Assembly (NCBI GenBank): GCA_017569285.1
Contig: CP069419.1
Coordinates: 1,240,001-1,304,000, forward strand
Source of the DNA: Clostridiales bacterium
Lineage (GTDB): Bacteria > Bacillota > Clostridia > Christensenellales > Aristaeellaceae
Length of the DNA: 64,000 nt
Direction of reading: 5' to 3'
Shown here: one piece after another, positions 24,712 to 33,056 of the stretch
How positions within the stretch are numbered: the stretch's first letter is position 1
How the letters are laid out: each line of letters opens with the position of its first letter
Program-made: the position numbers and the translations under genes
The notes under the pieces: generated by a model
Told to the model about the DNA's origin: nothing
Seen by the model: only the letters and a program-made list of their open reading frames with translations
Database searches by the model: none

Positions 24712-26416
24712 GTCTCTGTTTCATCAGCTGAAAGAACAGTTTTTTCAGCATAACCGGTTTTCCTTCTCCATGGCGGCCAGTGTCTCCCTGCTGATGGGTT
24801 TCGGCGGGGTCGTCGTCTCGTGGATCCTGAAATCCCTGATTGATACCGCTTCCGGAACGGCCGGGGCGATATCCCTGCGGGAAAACCTGATGATCGTCGC
24901 CGCGTACCTGGTTTTCATGATTCTTTTCAGCATGCTGGATTACATATTTAAACCGGCTTTCATCCGGAAAGCCATGACGCAGTATAAGGATTTTGCCTTC
25001 CGGAAGCTGACGGAAAAAAGCATTTCCTCCTTCCGGGATGAAAGCACCGCGGCCTATCTGTCCGCCCTGACCAACGACGCCACCAGCGTGGAAGCAAATT
25101 ACCTGTCCAGCCTGATGGGCATGTTCACAAAGCTGGTGATGTTTTGCGGATCGGTTGCCCTGATGCTGCTGTACTCGCCCATCCTGACCGCGGTAGCGGT
25201 CGGCGTGACGATCCTTCCCCTGGCCGCGTCCCTGCTGGCGGGCCGCAGGATGGAAGCGGCGGAAAAGCGGGTTTCCGGACAGAACATGGAATTCACAGCG
25301 GCTCTGACGGACTGCCTCAATGGATTCTCCGTCGTGAAGAGTTTCCGGGCGGAGAAAGAGATTTTCCGGCTTTTTGCCGGATATAACCGGGCGCTGGAAA
25401 ACGAAAAGCTCAGCAAGCGGCGAATCCAGGCATTCATTGGAATGATCGGCGCACTGGCCGGGATGGGCGCGCAGTTTGGCGTTTTTGTTGCGGGCGCTTA
25501 CCTTGCCCTGACCGGACAGGGAATGACAGCCGGTACCATCATCATGTTTGTGAACCTGATGAATTTCATGATTCAGCCTGCGTCCGACCTGCCGGGGCTG
25601 CTGGCCGGCCGGAAAGCAGCGCTGGGGCTGATCCGTAAGCTGGCGGATGAACTGGAAAAAAACTCGGAAGCCACGGGGACAGAGGAAATCCACAGGCTCT
25701 CCCGGGAAATCCGCCTGGAAGATGTCTCCTTCCGTTATGATGCGGAGAAAGAAGTGCTTCACAGCCTGGATGCAGCCTTCAGGGCGGGCGGCGCTTATGC
25801 GGTTGTCGGGGCCAGCGGCAGCGGGAAATCCACGCTGCTGAACCTGCTGATGTCCCCGGGTCTGGAATATACGGGAAGTATTCTGCTGGACGGAAAAGAA
25901 CTTCGGAGTATCCGGGCTGAATCTCTCTATGAACTGATCTCGGTAATCCAGCAGAATGTATTTGTGTTCAACGCATCCATCCGGGATAATGTGACCATGT
26001 TCCGTGATTTCCCGGAGGAAGTCCTGGACGATGTCATCCGGCGCGCACACCTGGACAGCCTCATTGCGGAGCGTGGCGAAAACACGCTGTGCGGAGAAAA
26101 CGGAAAGGGGTTCAGCGGCGGTGAAAAGCAGCGGATTTCCATTGCCCGGAGCCTGCTGAAAAAATCCTCCATCCTGCTGGCGGATGAAGCAACAGCAGCG
26201 CTGGACGCACAGACGGCCTGGCAGGTCTCCAATGACATCCTGGACCTGGTGGGGATCACCCGGATCGTGGTCACTCATTCGCTGGAGGAAGCCCTTCTGC
26301 GGCGGTATGACGGCATTCTGGTACTGAAAGACGGGCAGGTCACAGAATCCGGAACCTTCGAAGAGCTGATGGAAAGGAAAGGGTATTTCCACGCGCTCTT
26401 TACCGTGGCGCAATAA
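24701..26416 (+). CDS. ABC exporter half-transporter (fused membrane and ATPase domains)
   Basis: 571 residues from the ATG at 24701 (GAGGTG upstream), overlapping the preceding stop. Residues 1-310 hold about six membrane segments of a type IV ABC exporter; residues 335-571 are the nucleotide-binding domain: Walker A GASGSGKST, Q-loop VIQQN, signature FSGGEKQRIS (SGGE form), Walker B ILLADEATAAL and the switch histidine in VVTHS. All catalytic residues are present, so it can work as a homodimer. No peptidase C39 domain, hence not a double-glycine leader processor. Probably exports a drug, lipid or peptide sensed by the upstream regulator. Confidence 0.92.
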   Translation: MKNKSLFHQLKEQFFQHNRFSFSMAASVSLLMGFGGVVVSWILKSLIDTASGTAGAISLRENLMIVAAYLVFMILFSMLDYIFKPAFIRKAMTQYKDFAFRKLTEKSISSFRDESTAAYLSALTNDATSVEANYLSSLMGMFTKLVMFCGSVALMLLYSPILTAVAVGVTILPLAASLLAGRRMEAAEKRVSGQNMEFTAALTDCLNGFSVVKSFRAEKEIFRLFAGYNRALENEKLSKRRIQAFIGMIGALAGMGAQFGVFVAGAYLALTGQGMTAGTIIMFVNLMNFMIQPASDLPGLLAGRKAALGLIRKLADELEKNSEATGTEEIHRLSREIRLEDVSFRYDAEKEVLHSLDAAFRAGGAYAVVGASGSGKSTLLNLLMSPGLEYTGSILLDGKELRSIRAESLYELISVIQQNVFVFNASIRDNVTMFRDFPEEVLDDVIRRAHLDSLIAERGENTLCGENGKGFSGGEKQRISIARSLLKKSSILLADEATAALDAQTAWQVSNDILDLVGITRIVVTHSLEEALLRRYDGILVLKDGQVTESGTFEELMERKGYFHALFTVAQ

Positions 26417-26438
26417 TCACCTTGAATGGGTGATGCAT

Positions 26439-26465
26439 ACCACCGGCTTTGCCGGTGGTTTTTTT
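26439..26465 (+). terminator. Intrinsic terminator after the ABC exporter
   Basis: ACCACCGGC, loop TTT, GCCGGTGGT (9-bp perfect stem) followed by a run of T. Confidence 0.93.
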
Positions 26466-26471
26466 ACACAC

Positions 26472-26520
26472 TTGACAGCTAATTCAAATTAGCTTATGAT
26501 AAGGCTAATCCGAATTAGCC
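26472..26520 (+). promoter_or_regulatory. Promoter with two TetR-type operators
   Basis: TTGACA (26472-26477), 17-bp spacer and TATGAT (26495-26500). A dyad GCTAATTCAAATTAGC (26478-26493) fills the spacer, and a near-identical GCTAATCCGAATTAGC (26504-26519, within an 18-bp dyad 26503-26520) follows the -10. The centres are 26 bp apart. This fits autorepression by the TetR protein encoded next. Confidence 0.85.
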
Positions 26521-26537
26521 ATCACAGGAGGATGAGT

Positions 26538-27164
26538 ATGGATACGAAGAGCAGGATCCTGGATGAGGCGCTGTCGCTTTTCTCTGAAAAGGGCTATGCC
26601 AATGTCTTTGTCAGTGAAATCGCTGAACGGGTCGGAATCAAAGCCCCGTCCCTGTATAAGCACTTTGAAAGCAAACAGGCCATATTTGACGCGCTCATCC
26701 GGGAAATGAACAATAAATTCCTGAAGCAGGCCGGTATGCTGCACATCCAGGGGAATGACGCCGCCCGGGACGCGGCGATCTATAAAAAACTTTCCGAAGA
26801 ACAGCTGATCCGTCTCGGAACAGATCTGTTCATGTATTTTCTCCATGATGACTATACCCGGAAATTCCGGAAGATGCTTACGATGGCGGCGTATCACGAC
26901 AGGGAGCTGTCGGAAGCATATATGAAGCATTATGTGGACGATCCCCTGTCCTACCAGGGCCTGCTCCTCGGCCTGATGGTCCAGGAAGGTGTGCTTCATA
27001 CAGACAATGCGGAGATCATGACGCTGCACTTTTATGCGCCGATCTATATGCTGCTTACAGCCTGCGACCGGGATCCTTCCCGGGAAAAGGGAGCCGTTGA
27101 AATCCTGGAAAAACATATCCGCCAGTTCAACCGGCTGTACGGGCGGAAGGCGGATCAGCAGTAA
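26538..27164 (+). CDS. TetR/AcrR-family repressor
   Basis: 208 residues. The ATG at 26538 is 6 bases after AGGAGG; an ATG at 26532 is too close. The N-terminal helix-turn-helix is typical: ILDEALSLFSEKGYANVFVSEIAERVGIKAPSLYKHFESKQAIFDAL. The C-terminal ligand domain is helical without a recognisable ligand signature. The gene lies directly behind two matching dyad operators and leads a three-gene set (repressor, flavodoxin-fold oxidoreductase, membrane protein). Most likely it represses this set until a small, perhaps redox-active or toxic, compound binds. Confidence 0.92.
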   Translation: MDTKSRILDEALSLFSEKGYANVFVSEIAERVGIKAPSLYKHFESKQAIFDALIREMNNKFLKQAGMLHIQGNDAARDAAIYKKLSEEQLIRLGTDLFMYFLHDDYTRKFRKMLTMAAYHDRELSEAYMKHYVDDPLSYQGLLLGLMVQEGVLHTDNAEIMTLHFYAPIYMLLTACDRDPSREKGAVEILEKHIRQFNRLYGRKADQQ

Positions 27165-27188
27165 ATCGTTACAGGGGGAATATTCATC

Positions 27189-27887
27189 ATGAAAATCGTC
27201 ATGATTCATGGCCAGAACCATAAAGGAAGCACTTATCATATCGGCCGGATGGTTGCCGGAAAAATAGGCCCGGAGGAAACCCCTGTGGAGTTTTTCCTTC
27301 CCCGGGATCTGAATCATTTCTGCACCGGGTGTTACGCCTGCGTGGAAGATGTAACAAAATGCCCGTTTTATGAAGAAAAGAACCGGATTATGCGCGAGGT
27401 TGAATCCGCGGATATCCTGATCTTCACAACCCCCACCTACTGCCTGCGGGAATCGGCGCCCATGAAAAGTTTCCTGGACCTTACCTTCAATTACTGGATG
27501 TCCCACAGGCCGCGAAAATGCATGTTCAGCAAAAAGGCAATCGTCATATCAACCGCCGCGGGAAGCGGAGCGAAGAAGGCGGTCCGGTCTGTGGCGAACG
27601 CTTTGTTTTACTGGGGGATTCCGCGCGTATGGACCTGTGGAATCTGCGTCCAGGCGATGAACTGGGACGGCATCAGGGACCGGAAAAAGCAGAAGATCGA
27701 AAAAGCCGCCTCCCGGATCGCCGCGAAGGTATTACGGAATGATCATGTAAAAGCAGGCCTGCGGACAAAGGCGCTTTTCATGCTGATGCGGATGATGCAG
27801 AAAGCGAACCTCGGCTCCGGTGAGGCGGACAGGTCTTACTGGGAAAGCAATGGCTGGCTGGCCAAAGAGAGACCCTGGAGAAACTGA
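27189..27887 (+). CDS. NAD(P)H-dependent flavodoxin-fold oxidoreductase
   Basis: 232 residues, 24 bp behind the TetR gene, GGGGG upstream. The N-terminus has the flavodoxin-like FMN phosphate loop (MIHGQNHKGSTYHIGRMV). A cysteine motif CTGCYACVEDVTKCP follows, common in the iron-sulfur-flavoprotein/multimeric flavodoxin WrbA-like group. The IFTTPTYCLRESAPMKSFLD stretch is also typical. It likely reduces quinones, nitro- or azo-type compounds via FMN. Whether the cysteines bind a cluster cannot be told. Control by the adjacent TetR suggests induction by the compound it detoxifies. Confidence 0.85.
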   Translation: MKIVMIHGQNHKGSTYHIGRMVAGKIGPEETPVEFFLPRDLNHFCTGCYACVEDVTKCPFYEEKNRIMREVESADILIFTTPTYCLRESAPMKSFLDLTFNYWMSHRPRKCMFSKKAIVISTAAGSGAKKAVRSVANALFYWGIPRVWTCGICVQAMNWDGIRDRKKQKIEKAASRIAAKVLRNDHVKAGLRTKALFMLMRMMQKANLGSGEADRSYWESNGWLAKERPWRN

Positions 27888-27935
27888 TCAGATTATAATT
27901 TCACGGCAGTTCTGCCGGGCTTGCAGGAGGCATTG

Positions 27936-28556
27936 ATGAACAGAACCGTATCCATGGCCGGCGCAGCGCTGGTCACAGTGACCGTCTTCCTTTTCGCGTT
28001 ATTCCTTCTCCTGGATTTCCACTTCGGTTTCTATCTGGTCTGCATGTTCCTGCCCGTCGGCTATATCATGATGGCGGCGGGACTGCATCATGAAAGCGGC
28101 CGCGACCGGAAGGCGGCCGCCAATGCCGGCCTGGTGCTTGCCGGGGTCTATGCGGTGCTGGTCCTGCTGGTTTACTTTGCCCAGACCACCACCGTCCGGA
28201 CAGATACGCTGAACGACCAGGCTTCCCGGATCCTCAATTTCCGGCGGGGCGGCCTGATCTTCAACTATGACCTGCTGGGATATGGCATGATGGCGCTTTC
28301 CACGTTCTTCATCGGCCTGTCCATGAAGCCGGAAAACAAAACGGATCAGTGGCTCAAGCGCCTGCTGATCATTCACGGAGTCTTCTTCCCCGGCTGCTTC
28401 TTTATGCCCATGACCGGTATGTTTACCGCCATGGCAGATGGAGAAAGCGGGAACGGCGGAACCGTTGCGCTGCTCCTCTGGTGTCTCTTCTTTATTCCGG
28501 TCGGGGTTCTGGCTTACCGGCATTTCCGCATGAGCCGGGAAAACACTTCGGACTGA
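27936..28556 (+). CDS. Small integral membrane protein, unknown function
   Basis: 206 residues from the ATG at 27936, 5 bases after AGGAGG. Six hydrophobic segments are visible (for example ALVTVTVFLFALFLLLDF, FYLVCMFLPVGYIMMAAG, AGLVLAGVYAVLVLLVYFA). No catalytic motif recognised. It is 48 bp behind the oxidoreductase and probably in the TetR-controlled transcript. I do not recognise the family. Confidence 0.75.
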   Translation: MNRTVSMAGAALVTVTVFLFALFLLLDFHFGFYLVCMFLPVGYIMMAAGLHHESGRDRKAAANAGLVLAGVYAVLVLLVYFAQTTTVRTDTLNDQASRILNFRRGGLIFNYDLLGYGMMALSTFFIGLSMKPENKTDQWLKRLLIIHGVFFPGCFFMPMTGMFTAMADGESGNGGTVALLLWCLFFIPVGVLAYRHFRMSRENTSD

Positions 28557-28602
28557 GGCACGCCCGGCCGCATCCGTTTCCGCCATCGATCAGAGAATAA
28601 AA

Positions 28603-28643
28603 AAGCCCCGGAAACCCAGCTGTCACGCGGGTTTCCGGGGCTT
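28603..28643. terminator. Bidirectional terminator
   Basis: 15-bp perfect stem (28603-28617 with 28629-28643) with A-rich and T-rich flanks, between convergent genes. Confidence 0.9.
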
Positions 28644-28648
28644 CATAT

Positions 28649-30793
28649 TTACATCCGGGACTGCACCATTGTCAGCGCAATCCGCTTTTTCTGCTCATCA
28701 ACGCTGACCACCCATACCTTCACGATGTCCCCGACCTTCACGACCTCCGATGGATGCCGGATAAACTTCTCCGCCATCCGGCTGATGTGCACCAGGCCGT
28801 CCTGGTGAACGCCGATATCCACAAACGCGCCGAAGTCGATCACGTTGCGCACCGTGCCTGTCAGCTCCATCCCGGGTTTCAGGTCCTTCATCTCCAGCAC
28901 GTCCGTGCGCAGCACCGGCCGGGGCAGCTCGTCCCGGGGGTCCCGGCCGGGCTTTGCCAGTTCCGAAAGCATATCGTTCAGCGTCGGCAGGCCGACCCCG
29001 ATTTCCGCCGCCAGCTTCTCATGACCGTACCGGTTTGCCCGCAGGATCACGTCCGCTGCGCCGCCCCGGATTTCCTTCATGTCGTAGCCCAGCTTCTCCA
29101 GCAGCAGTTTCGCCGCGTCATAGCTTTCCGGGTGCACCGCGGTGGCGTCCAGCGGGTTTTTGCTGTCCATCACCCGCAGGAAGCCCGCGCACTGCTCAAA
29201 GGCTTTCGGTCCCAGCTTCGGCACCTTTTTCAGCGCCGCCCGGCTGGCGATTCCGTTTTCCTCCCGGTACGCCACGATATTCTTCGCCAGCGCCGGCCCG
29301 ATGCCCGCCACATGGCTCAGCAGCTCCGCGGAAGCCGTGCTGACCTCCACGCCCACCTGGTTCACGCACTGTTCCACCACGCCGTCCAGCGCCGCGGTCA
29401 GTTCATTCTGTTTCAGGTCGTGCTGGTACTGCCCCACGCCGATCGCCTTGGGATCGATCTTCACCAGCTCGGCCAGCGGGTCCTGCATCCGGCGGGCAAT
29501 GGAAACCGCGCTGCGCTGGGTCACGTCAAAGTCCGGGAATTCCTCCGCCGCCAGCTTGCTGGCGCTGTAGACCGAGGCGCCCGCCTCGCTGACAATCATG
29601 TAGGCCGTGCCCGGCATTTCCGGCAGCAGGGATACGATAAACTGCTCACTCTCCCGGCTGGCGGTTCCGTTGCCGATGGCGATGGCTGTGATCCCGTATT
29701 TCTTCACAAACCCCTTGATCAGCTTCGCGGAAGCCGCTTTTCCGGCTTCGTTCCCGGGCAGGGTGAAGTATCCGACGCCGGTGTCCAGCACCTTGCCGTT
29801 CTCGTCCACCACCGCCAGCTTGCAGCCCGTCCGGAAGCCCGGGTCCACGCCCAGGGTCACCTTGCCCTTGATCGGCGGCTGCATCAGCAGCTGGTGCAGG
29901 TTGTCGCTGAATACCTTGATAGCGCTCACGTTGGCCCGGTCGGTCAGGTCGTTCCGGATTTCCCGCTCCAGGGACGGGAACACCAGCCGTTCCCAGGCGT
30001 CCGCGCAGGCTTCCGCCACCTGTCCGGCGGCCTCGGTACTGTTCCGCACAAAGGCCTTCCGGATCAGCTCCAGCGCCTTCTCGTCCGGCACCTCCAGCGC
30101 CACCTTCAGGAACTCCTCCCGTTCGCCCCGGTTTACCGCCAGGATCCGGTGGGGCGCAATGGTCCGCACCGGCTCCCGGAAGTCATAGTACATGCTGTAT
30201 ACGCTGTCCTCTTCCTTCGCGGCCTTGCTGCGCAGCACGCCCTCCCGGTTCAGCAGCGTCCGCAGTTCCTTCCGGATCTCCGCGCTGTCGCTCACCGTTT
30301 CCGCCAGGATATCCCGTGCGCCGGCCAGCGCCGTCTCCGCGTCCGGCACGTCCTTTTCCGCGTCGATGTACTTCGCCGCTTCCGCTGCGGGATCCCCGGC
30401 CTGCTGCAGCATCAGCCACAGGGCCAGCGGTTCCAGACCCCGTTCCTTGGCCACGGTGGCCCGGGTCCGCCGTTTCGGCCGGTAAGGCCGGTAAATATCC
30501 TCCAGTTCGCTCAGCGTAACCGCCCGGGCCAGCTGCGCTTTCAGCTCATCCGTCATCACGCCCTGCTCTTCCAGGGAAGCTGCGATTTCCTCCCGGCGCT
30601 TCTCCAGGTTCCGCAGGTATTCCAGCCGTTCCGCCAGCTCCCGCAGCACCTGGTCATCCAGCGACCCGGTCGCTTCCTTCCGGTACCGGGCGATAAAGGG
30701 AATCGTGTTCCCCGCGTCCAGCAGATCCACGGCCGCCTGCACCTGCTGCGGCCGCAGCTTGAATTCTCCCGCCAGCCTGTTCACAAAATCCAT
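28649..30793 (-). CDS. tex: Tex family S1 RNA-binding transcription accessory protein
   Basis: 714 residues from the ATG at 30793 (AAGGAG upstream). Tex is a conserved cytosolic nucleic-acid-binding protein linked to transcription and RNA turnover. Domains in order: N-terminal Tex helices (IPFIARYRKEATGSLDD), a YqgF/RuvC-like domain (VTLGVDPGFRTGCKLAVVDENG), a helix-hairpin-helix pair (IGPALAKNIVAYREENG) and a C-terminal S1 domain (ELTGTVRNVIDFGAFVDIGVHQDGLVHIS). Standard length, intact. Third in a leftward run behind MATE and queH. Confidence 0.96.
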   Translation of the reverse strand: MDFVNRLAGEFKLRPQQVQAAVDLLDAGNTIPFIARYRKEATGSLDDQVLRELAERLEYLRNLEKRREEIAASLEEQGVMTDELKAQLARAVTLSELEDIYRPYRPKRRTRATVAKERGLEPLALWLMLQQAGDPAAEAAKYIDAEKDVPDAETALAGARDILAETVSDSAEIRKELRTLLNREGVLRSKAAKEEDSVYSMYYDFREPVRTIAPHRILAVNRGEREEFLKVALEVPDEKALELIRKAFVRNSTEAAGQVAEACADAWERLVFPSLEREIRNDLTDRANVSAIKVFSDNLHQLLMQPPIKGKVTLGVDPGFRTGCKLAVVDENGKVLDTGVGYFTLPGNEAGKAASAKLIKGFVKKYGITAIAIGNGTASRESEQFIVSLLPEMPGTAYMIVSEAGASVYSASKLAAEEFPDFDVTQRSAVSIARRMQDPLAELVKIDPKAIGVGQYQHDLKQNELTAALDGVVEQCVNQVGVEVSTASAELLSHVAGIGPALAKNIVAYREENGIASRAALKKVPKLGPKAFEQCAGFLRVMDSKNPLDATAVHPESYDAAKLLLEKLGYDMKEIRGGAADVILRANRYGHEKLAAEIGVGLPTLNDMLSELAKPGRDPRDELPRPVLRTDVLEMKDLKPGMELTGTVRNVIDFGAFVDIGVHQDGLVHISRMAEKFIRHPSEVVKVGDIVKVWVVSVDEQKKRIALTMVQSRM

Positions 30794-30836
30794 GCGTTGT
30801 CTGCTCCTTGTCCTGAAAATGATCTCCGGTTTTCCG

Positions 30837-31448
30837 TCAGTCCGCCTGGTCATGGTTCATCGAATACCGGCATCCGCAGTAGTCCTGCCGGTACAGCCCG
30901 TATTCCTTCGACAGCTCCAGCGACCGCAGGTATCCGTTCTTTTTCTTGAAATCCGCAAAGAGGTATTTCACCCCGTGCTTCTTTCCCGCTTCCTCCCCGA
31001 TCCGGTTCACGTTGTCCGCATTCTTGTGGGGGCTCACGGAAAGCGTCGTCGTAAAATACTCAAATCCGTGTTCCTTTGCCCGGGCCGCCGTATAGTCCAG
31101 CCGCAGTCCAAAGCAGGCCAGGCACCGTTCCCCGCCCTCCGGCGCGTCCGCCATGGCCGGGGCAAACGCCTCAAAGGCCGCGTTGTCATACCCGCAGGGC
31201 AGCAGCGGGATTTCTCCCGGCAGCAGTTCCAGCAGGCGCTTCTGCTCGTTCAGCCGGTGCAGGTATTCCGCCTCCGGCTCAATATTGGGATTGTAATACA
31301 GCAGCGTCACCCGGAAATGCTCCGTCAGCCGCTCCAGCACCGCGCTGGAGCACGGGCCGCAGCAGCTGTGCAGCAGCAGCGTCGGCCGACGGCCTTCCAG
31401 CCGCGCGATTTCCGCTTCCATCTCCCGCTGGTAGTTTCGTTTCTCCAT
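30837..31448 (-). CDS. queH: Epoxyqueuosine reductase QueH
   Basis: 203 residues. QueH (DUF208) reduces epoxyqueuosine to queuosine in the tRNA wobble position; it replaces QueG in many Clostridia. Cysteine motifs for the iron-sulfur and metal sites are visible: LHSCCGPCSS (about 26-35), CLACFGLRL and CGCRYS near the C-terminus. GGAGAAAGG precedes the ATG. 43 bp before tex and 30 bp after a MATE gene, so probably one transcript, though no functional link is obvious. Confidence 0.93.
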   Translation of the reverse strand: MEKRNYQREMEAEIARLEGRRPTLLLHSCCGPCSSAVLERLTEHFRVTLLYYNPNIEPEAEYLHRLNEQKRLLELLPGEIPLLPCGYDNAAFEAFAPAMADAPEGGERCLACFGLRLDYTAARAKEHGFEYFTTTLSVSPHKNADNVNRIGEEAGKKHGVKYLFADFKKKNGYLRSLELSKEYGLYRQDYCGCRYSMNHDQAD

Positions 31449-31478
31449 GCCCTTTCTCCTTACACCTTCCTGAACCCC

Positions 31479-32834
31479 TTACGGCTGCGCGGCCTCCCGG
31501 CTTTTCCGCACCAGCACGCTGCGGGAATACCGGATCAGCAGCAGCGTGGAGCACAGGATCCATCCCACCGGATACGCCAGCGCGACCGCGATAAATCCCG
31601 CGCCCAGCGCTTTGGTCACGGCCAGGTAGATCTGCCGGAACACCACAAAGGAGGCCAGCATGATCACCGTCGGCATGGTGGCGTCCCCGACGCCGCGCAG
31701 GGCCCCCGCGTAAATCTGGTTAAAGCACACCGCAATATAGAACGGCGTCACAATCCGGATAAACCGGATGCCGTATTCCACCACTTCTTCCTCCGGAGAG
31801 AAAAAGCCCATCAGCGGCCGGGCCAGCACAAATACCAGCAGGCCCAGCACAACCGTGGAAATCAGGCTCATCAGCGTCGCCGTCCGGACCCCTTCCCTTG
31901 CCCGGGCCGGCTGCCTTGCGCCCCAGTTCTGGCCAACAAACGTCGTGGAGGACATGGAGATGCTCTGCACCGGGATCAGGGCAAAGGCGTCGATCTTGCC
32001 GTATACGCCGTAACCGGCCATGCATGCCGAGCCGAACGCGTTGATGTAGCTCTGCACAAACACGTTGGAAAAGGACGTCACCGCCGCCTGGATGCTGCTG
32101 GGCAGCCCCAGTTTCAGGATCATGGACAGGGATTTCCGGTCGATTCGCACCTTCCGCCAGCGGATTCCGTAGTCCCCCTTTTCCCTTGTCAGGGTCAGGA
32201 GGATCAGGGCGGCGGAGAGGATCTGCGCCAGCACCGTCGCGTAGGCCACCCCGTCCACGCCCATGCCGAAAGCCAGCACAAACAGCAGGTCCAGGCCGGT
32301 ATTCAGCAGCGCGGATATGATCAGGAAGACCAGCGGTCTCCGGGAATCCCCGACTGCCCGCAGGATTCCGCTTCCCAGGTTATAGAACAGGATTCCGGAG
32401 ATCCCCGAAAAATAGATGGACAGGTAGGCGCCGGATTCCGGCATCACGTCTTCCGGGGTCTGCATGAACCGCAGCATCGGATCAATGATCAGCCGGCCCA
32501 GGGCCGTCGCGATCAGGCTGATGATAAACGTCAGCGCCACCGTCGTATGCACCGCTTTGCCCAGGCCTTCCCGGTCATGGGCGCCGTAGCGCTGGGAAAT
32601 GACAACAGACGCGCCTGTGGCTAGGCCCGCGCAGAAACCCACAATCGTGTTGATGATCGGCCCGGTGGAGCCCACCGCCGCCTGAGCCTGCTGCCCCACA
32701 AACTGCCCGACCACCAGCGTGTCCACGGTATTGTAAAGCTGCTGGAACAGGAGCCCGATCGCCATCGGAACGGAAAACCGCAGCATATGCGTCCAGATGT
32801 TTCCCTCGGTCATGTCCAGGTCCAGCCGCGCCAA
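31479..32834 (-). CDS. MATE-family efflux transporter (second copy)
   Basis: 451 residues. TTG at 32834 is chosen because GGGAGG lies 7 bases upstream; the ATG 7 codons later lacks good spacing. The N-terminal MTEGNIWTHMLRFSVPMAIGLLFQQLYNTVDTLVVGQFVG is typical MATE. Twelve membrane segments. It differs clearly from the MATE protein at 17002-18384, so it is not a recent local duplication. Possible substrates are cationic drugs or metabolites. Confidence 0.9.
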   Translation of the reverse strand: MARLDLDMTEGNIWTHMLRFSVPMAIGLLFQQLYNTVDTLVVGQFVGQQAQAAVGSTGPIINTIVGFCAGLATGASVVISQRYGAHDREGLGKAVHTTVALTFIISLIATALGRLIIDPMLRFMQTPEDVMPESGAYLSIYFSGISGILFYNLGSGILRAVGDSRRPLVFLIISALLNTGLDLLFVLAFGMGVDGVAYATVLAQILSAALILLTLTREKGDYGIRWRKVRIDRKSLSMILKLGLPSSIQAAVTSFSNVFVQSYINAFGSACMAGYGVYGKIDAFALIPVQSISMSSTTFVGQNWGARQPARAREGVRTATLMSLISTVVLGLLVFVLARPLMGFFSPEEEVVEYGIRFIRIVTPFYIAVCFNQIYAGALRGVGDATMPTVIMLASFVVFRQIYLAVTKALGAGFIAVALAYPVGWILCSTLLLIRYSRSVLVRKSREAAQP

Positions 32835-32876
32835 TCCGATCCCTCCCCGGCCAGCCCCTCCGGCCGTGCCAGGTCC

Positions 32877-32904
32877 ATTATATCATCCGTTTTTTCCATG
32901 GCAA
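32877..32904 (-). promoter_or_regulatory. Promoter of the MATE-queH-tex operon
   Basis: On the minus strand TTGCCA (32899-32904), 16-bp spacer, TATAAT (32877-32882). Confidence 0.65.
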
Positions 32905-32946
32905 GCCGTCCGGGGCAGTTTTCGGCATCTCCGGATGAATCAAGGG

Positions 32947-32988
32947 TTTTCATTCGCATATGTTTCTGGTAAAATACGGGCATATGCG
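32947..32988 (+). promoter_or_regulatory. Promoter and operator-like inverted repeat before the sugar-oxidation operon
   Basis: TTTTCA (32947-32952), 17-bp spacer and TAAAAT (32970-32975). CGCATATG (32955-32962) and CATATGCG (32981-32988) form an inverted repeat that brackets the -10, a layout typical of a repressor site. No regulator gene is adjacent. Confidence 0.55.
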
Positions 32989-33056
32989 GAATATACAGTT
33001 TCAGATCCGGCGGGGCGTCCCCGCATCATCATCAAATCAATCCGGGAGAACGAGCT

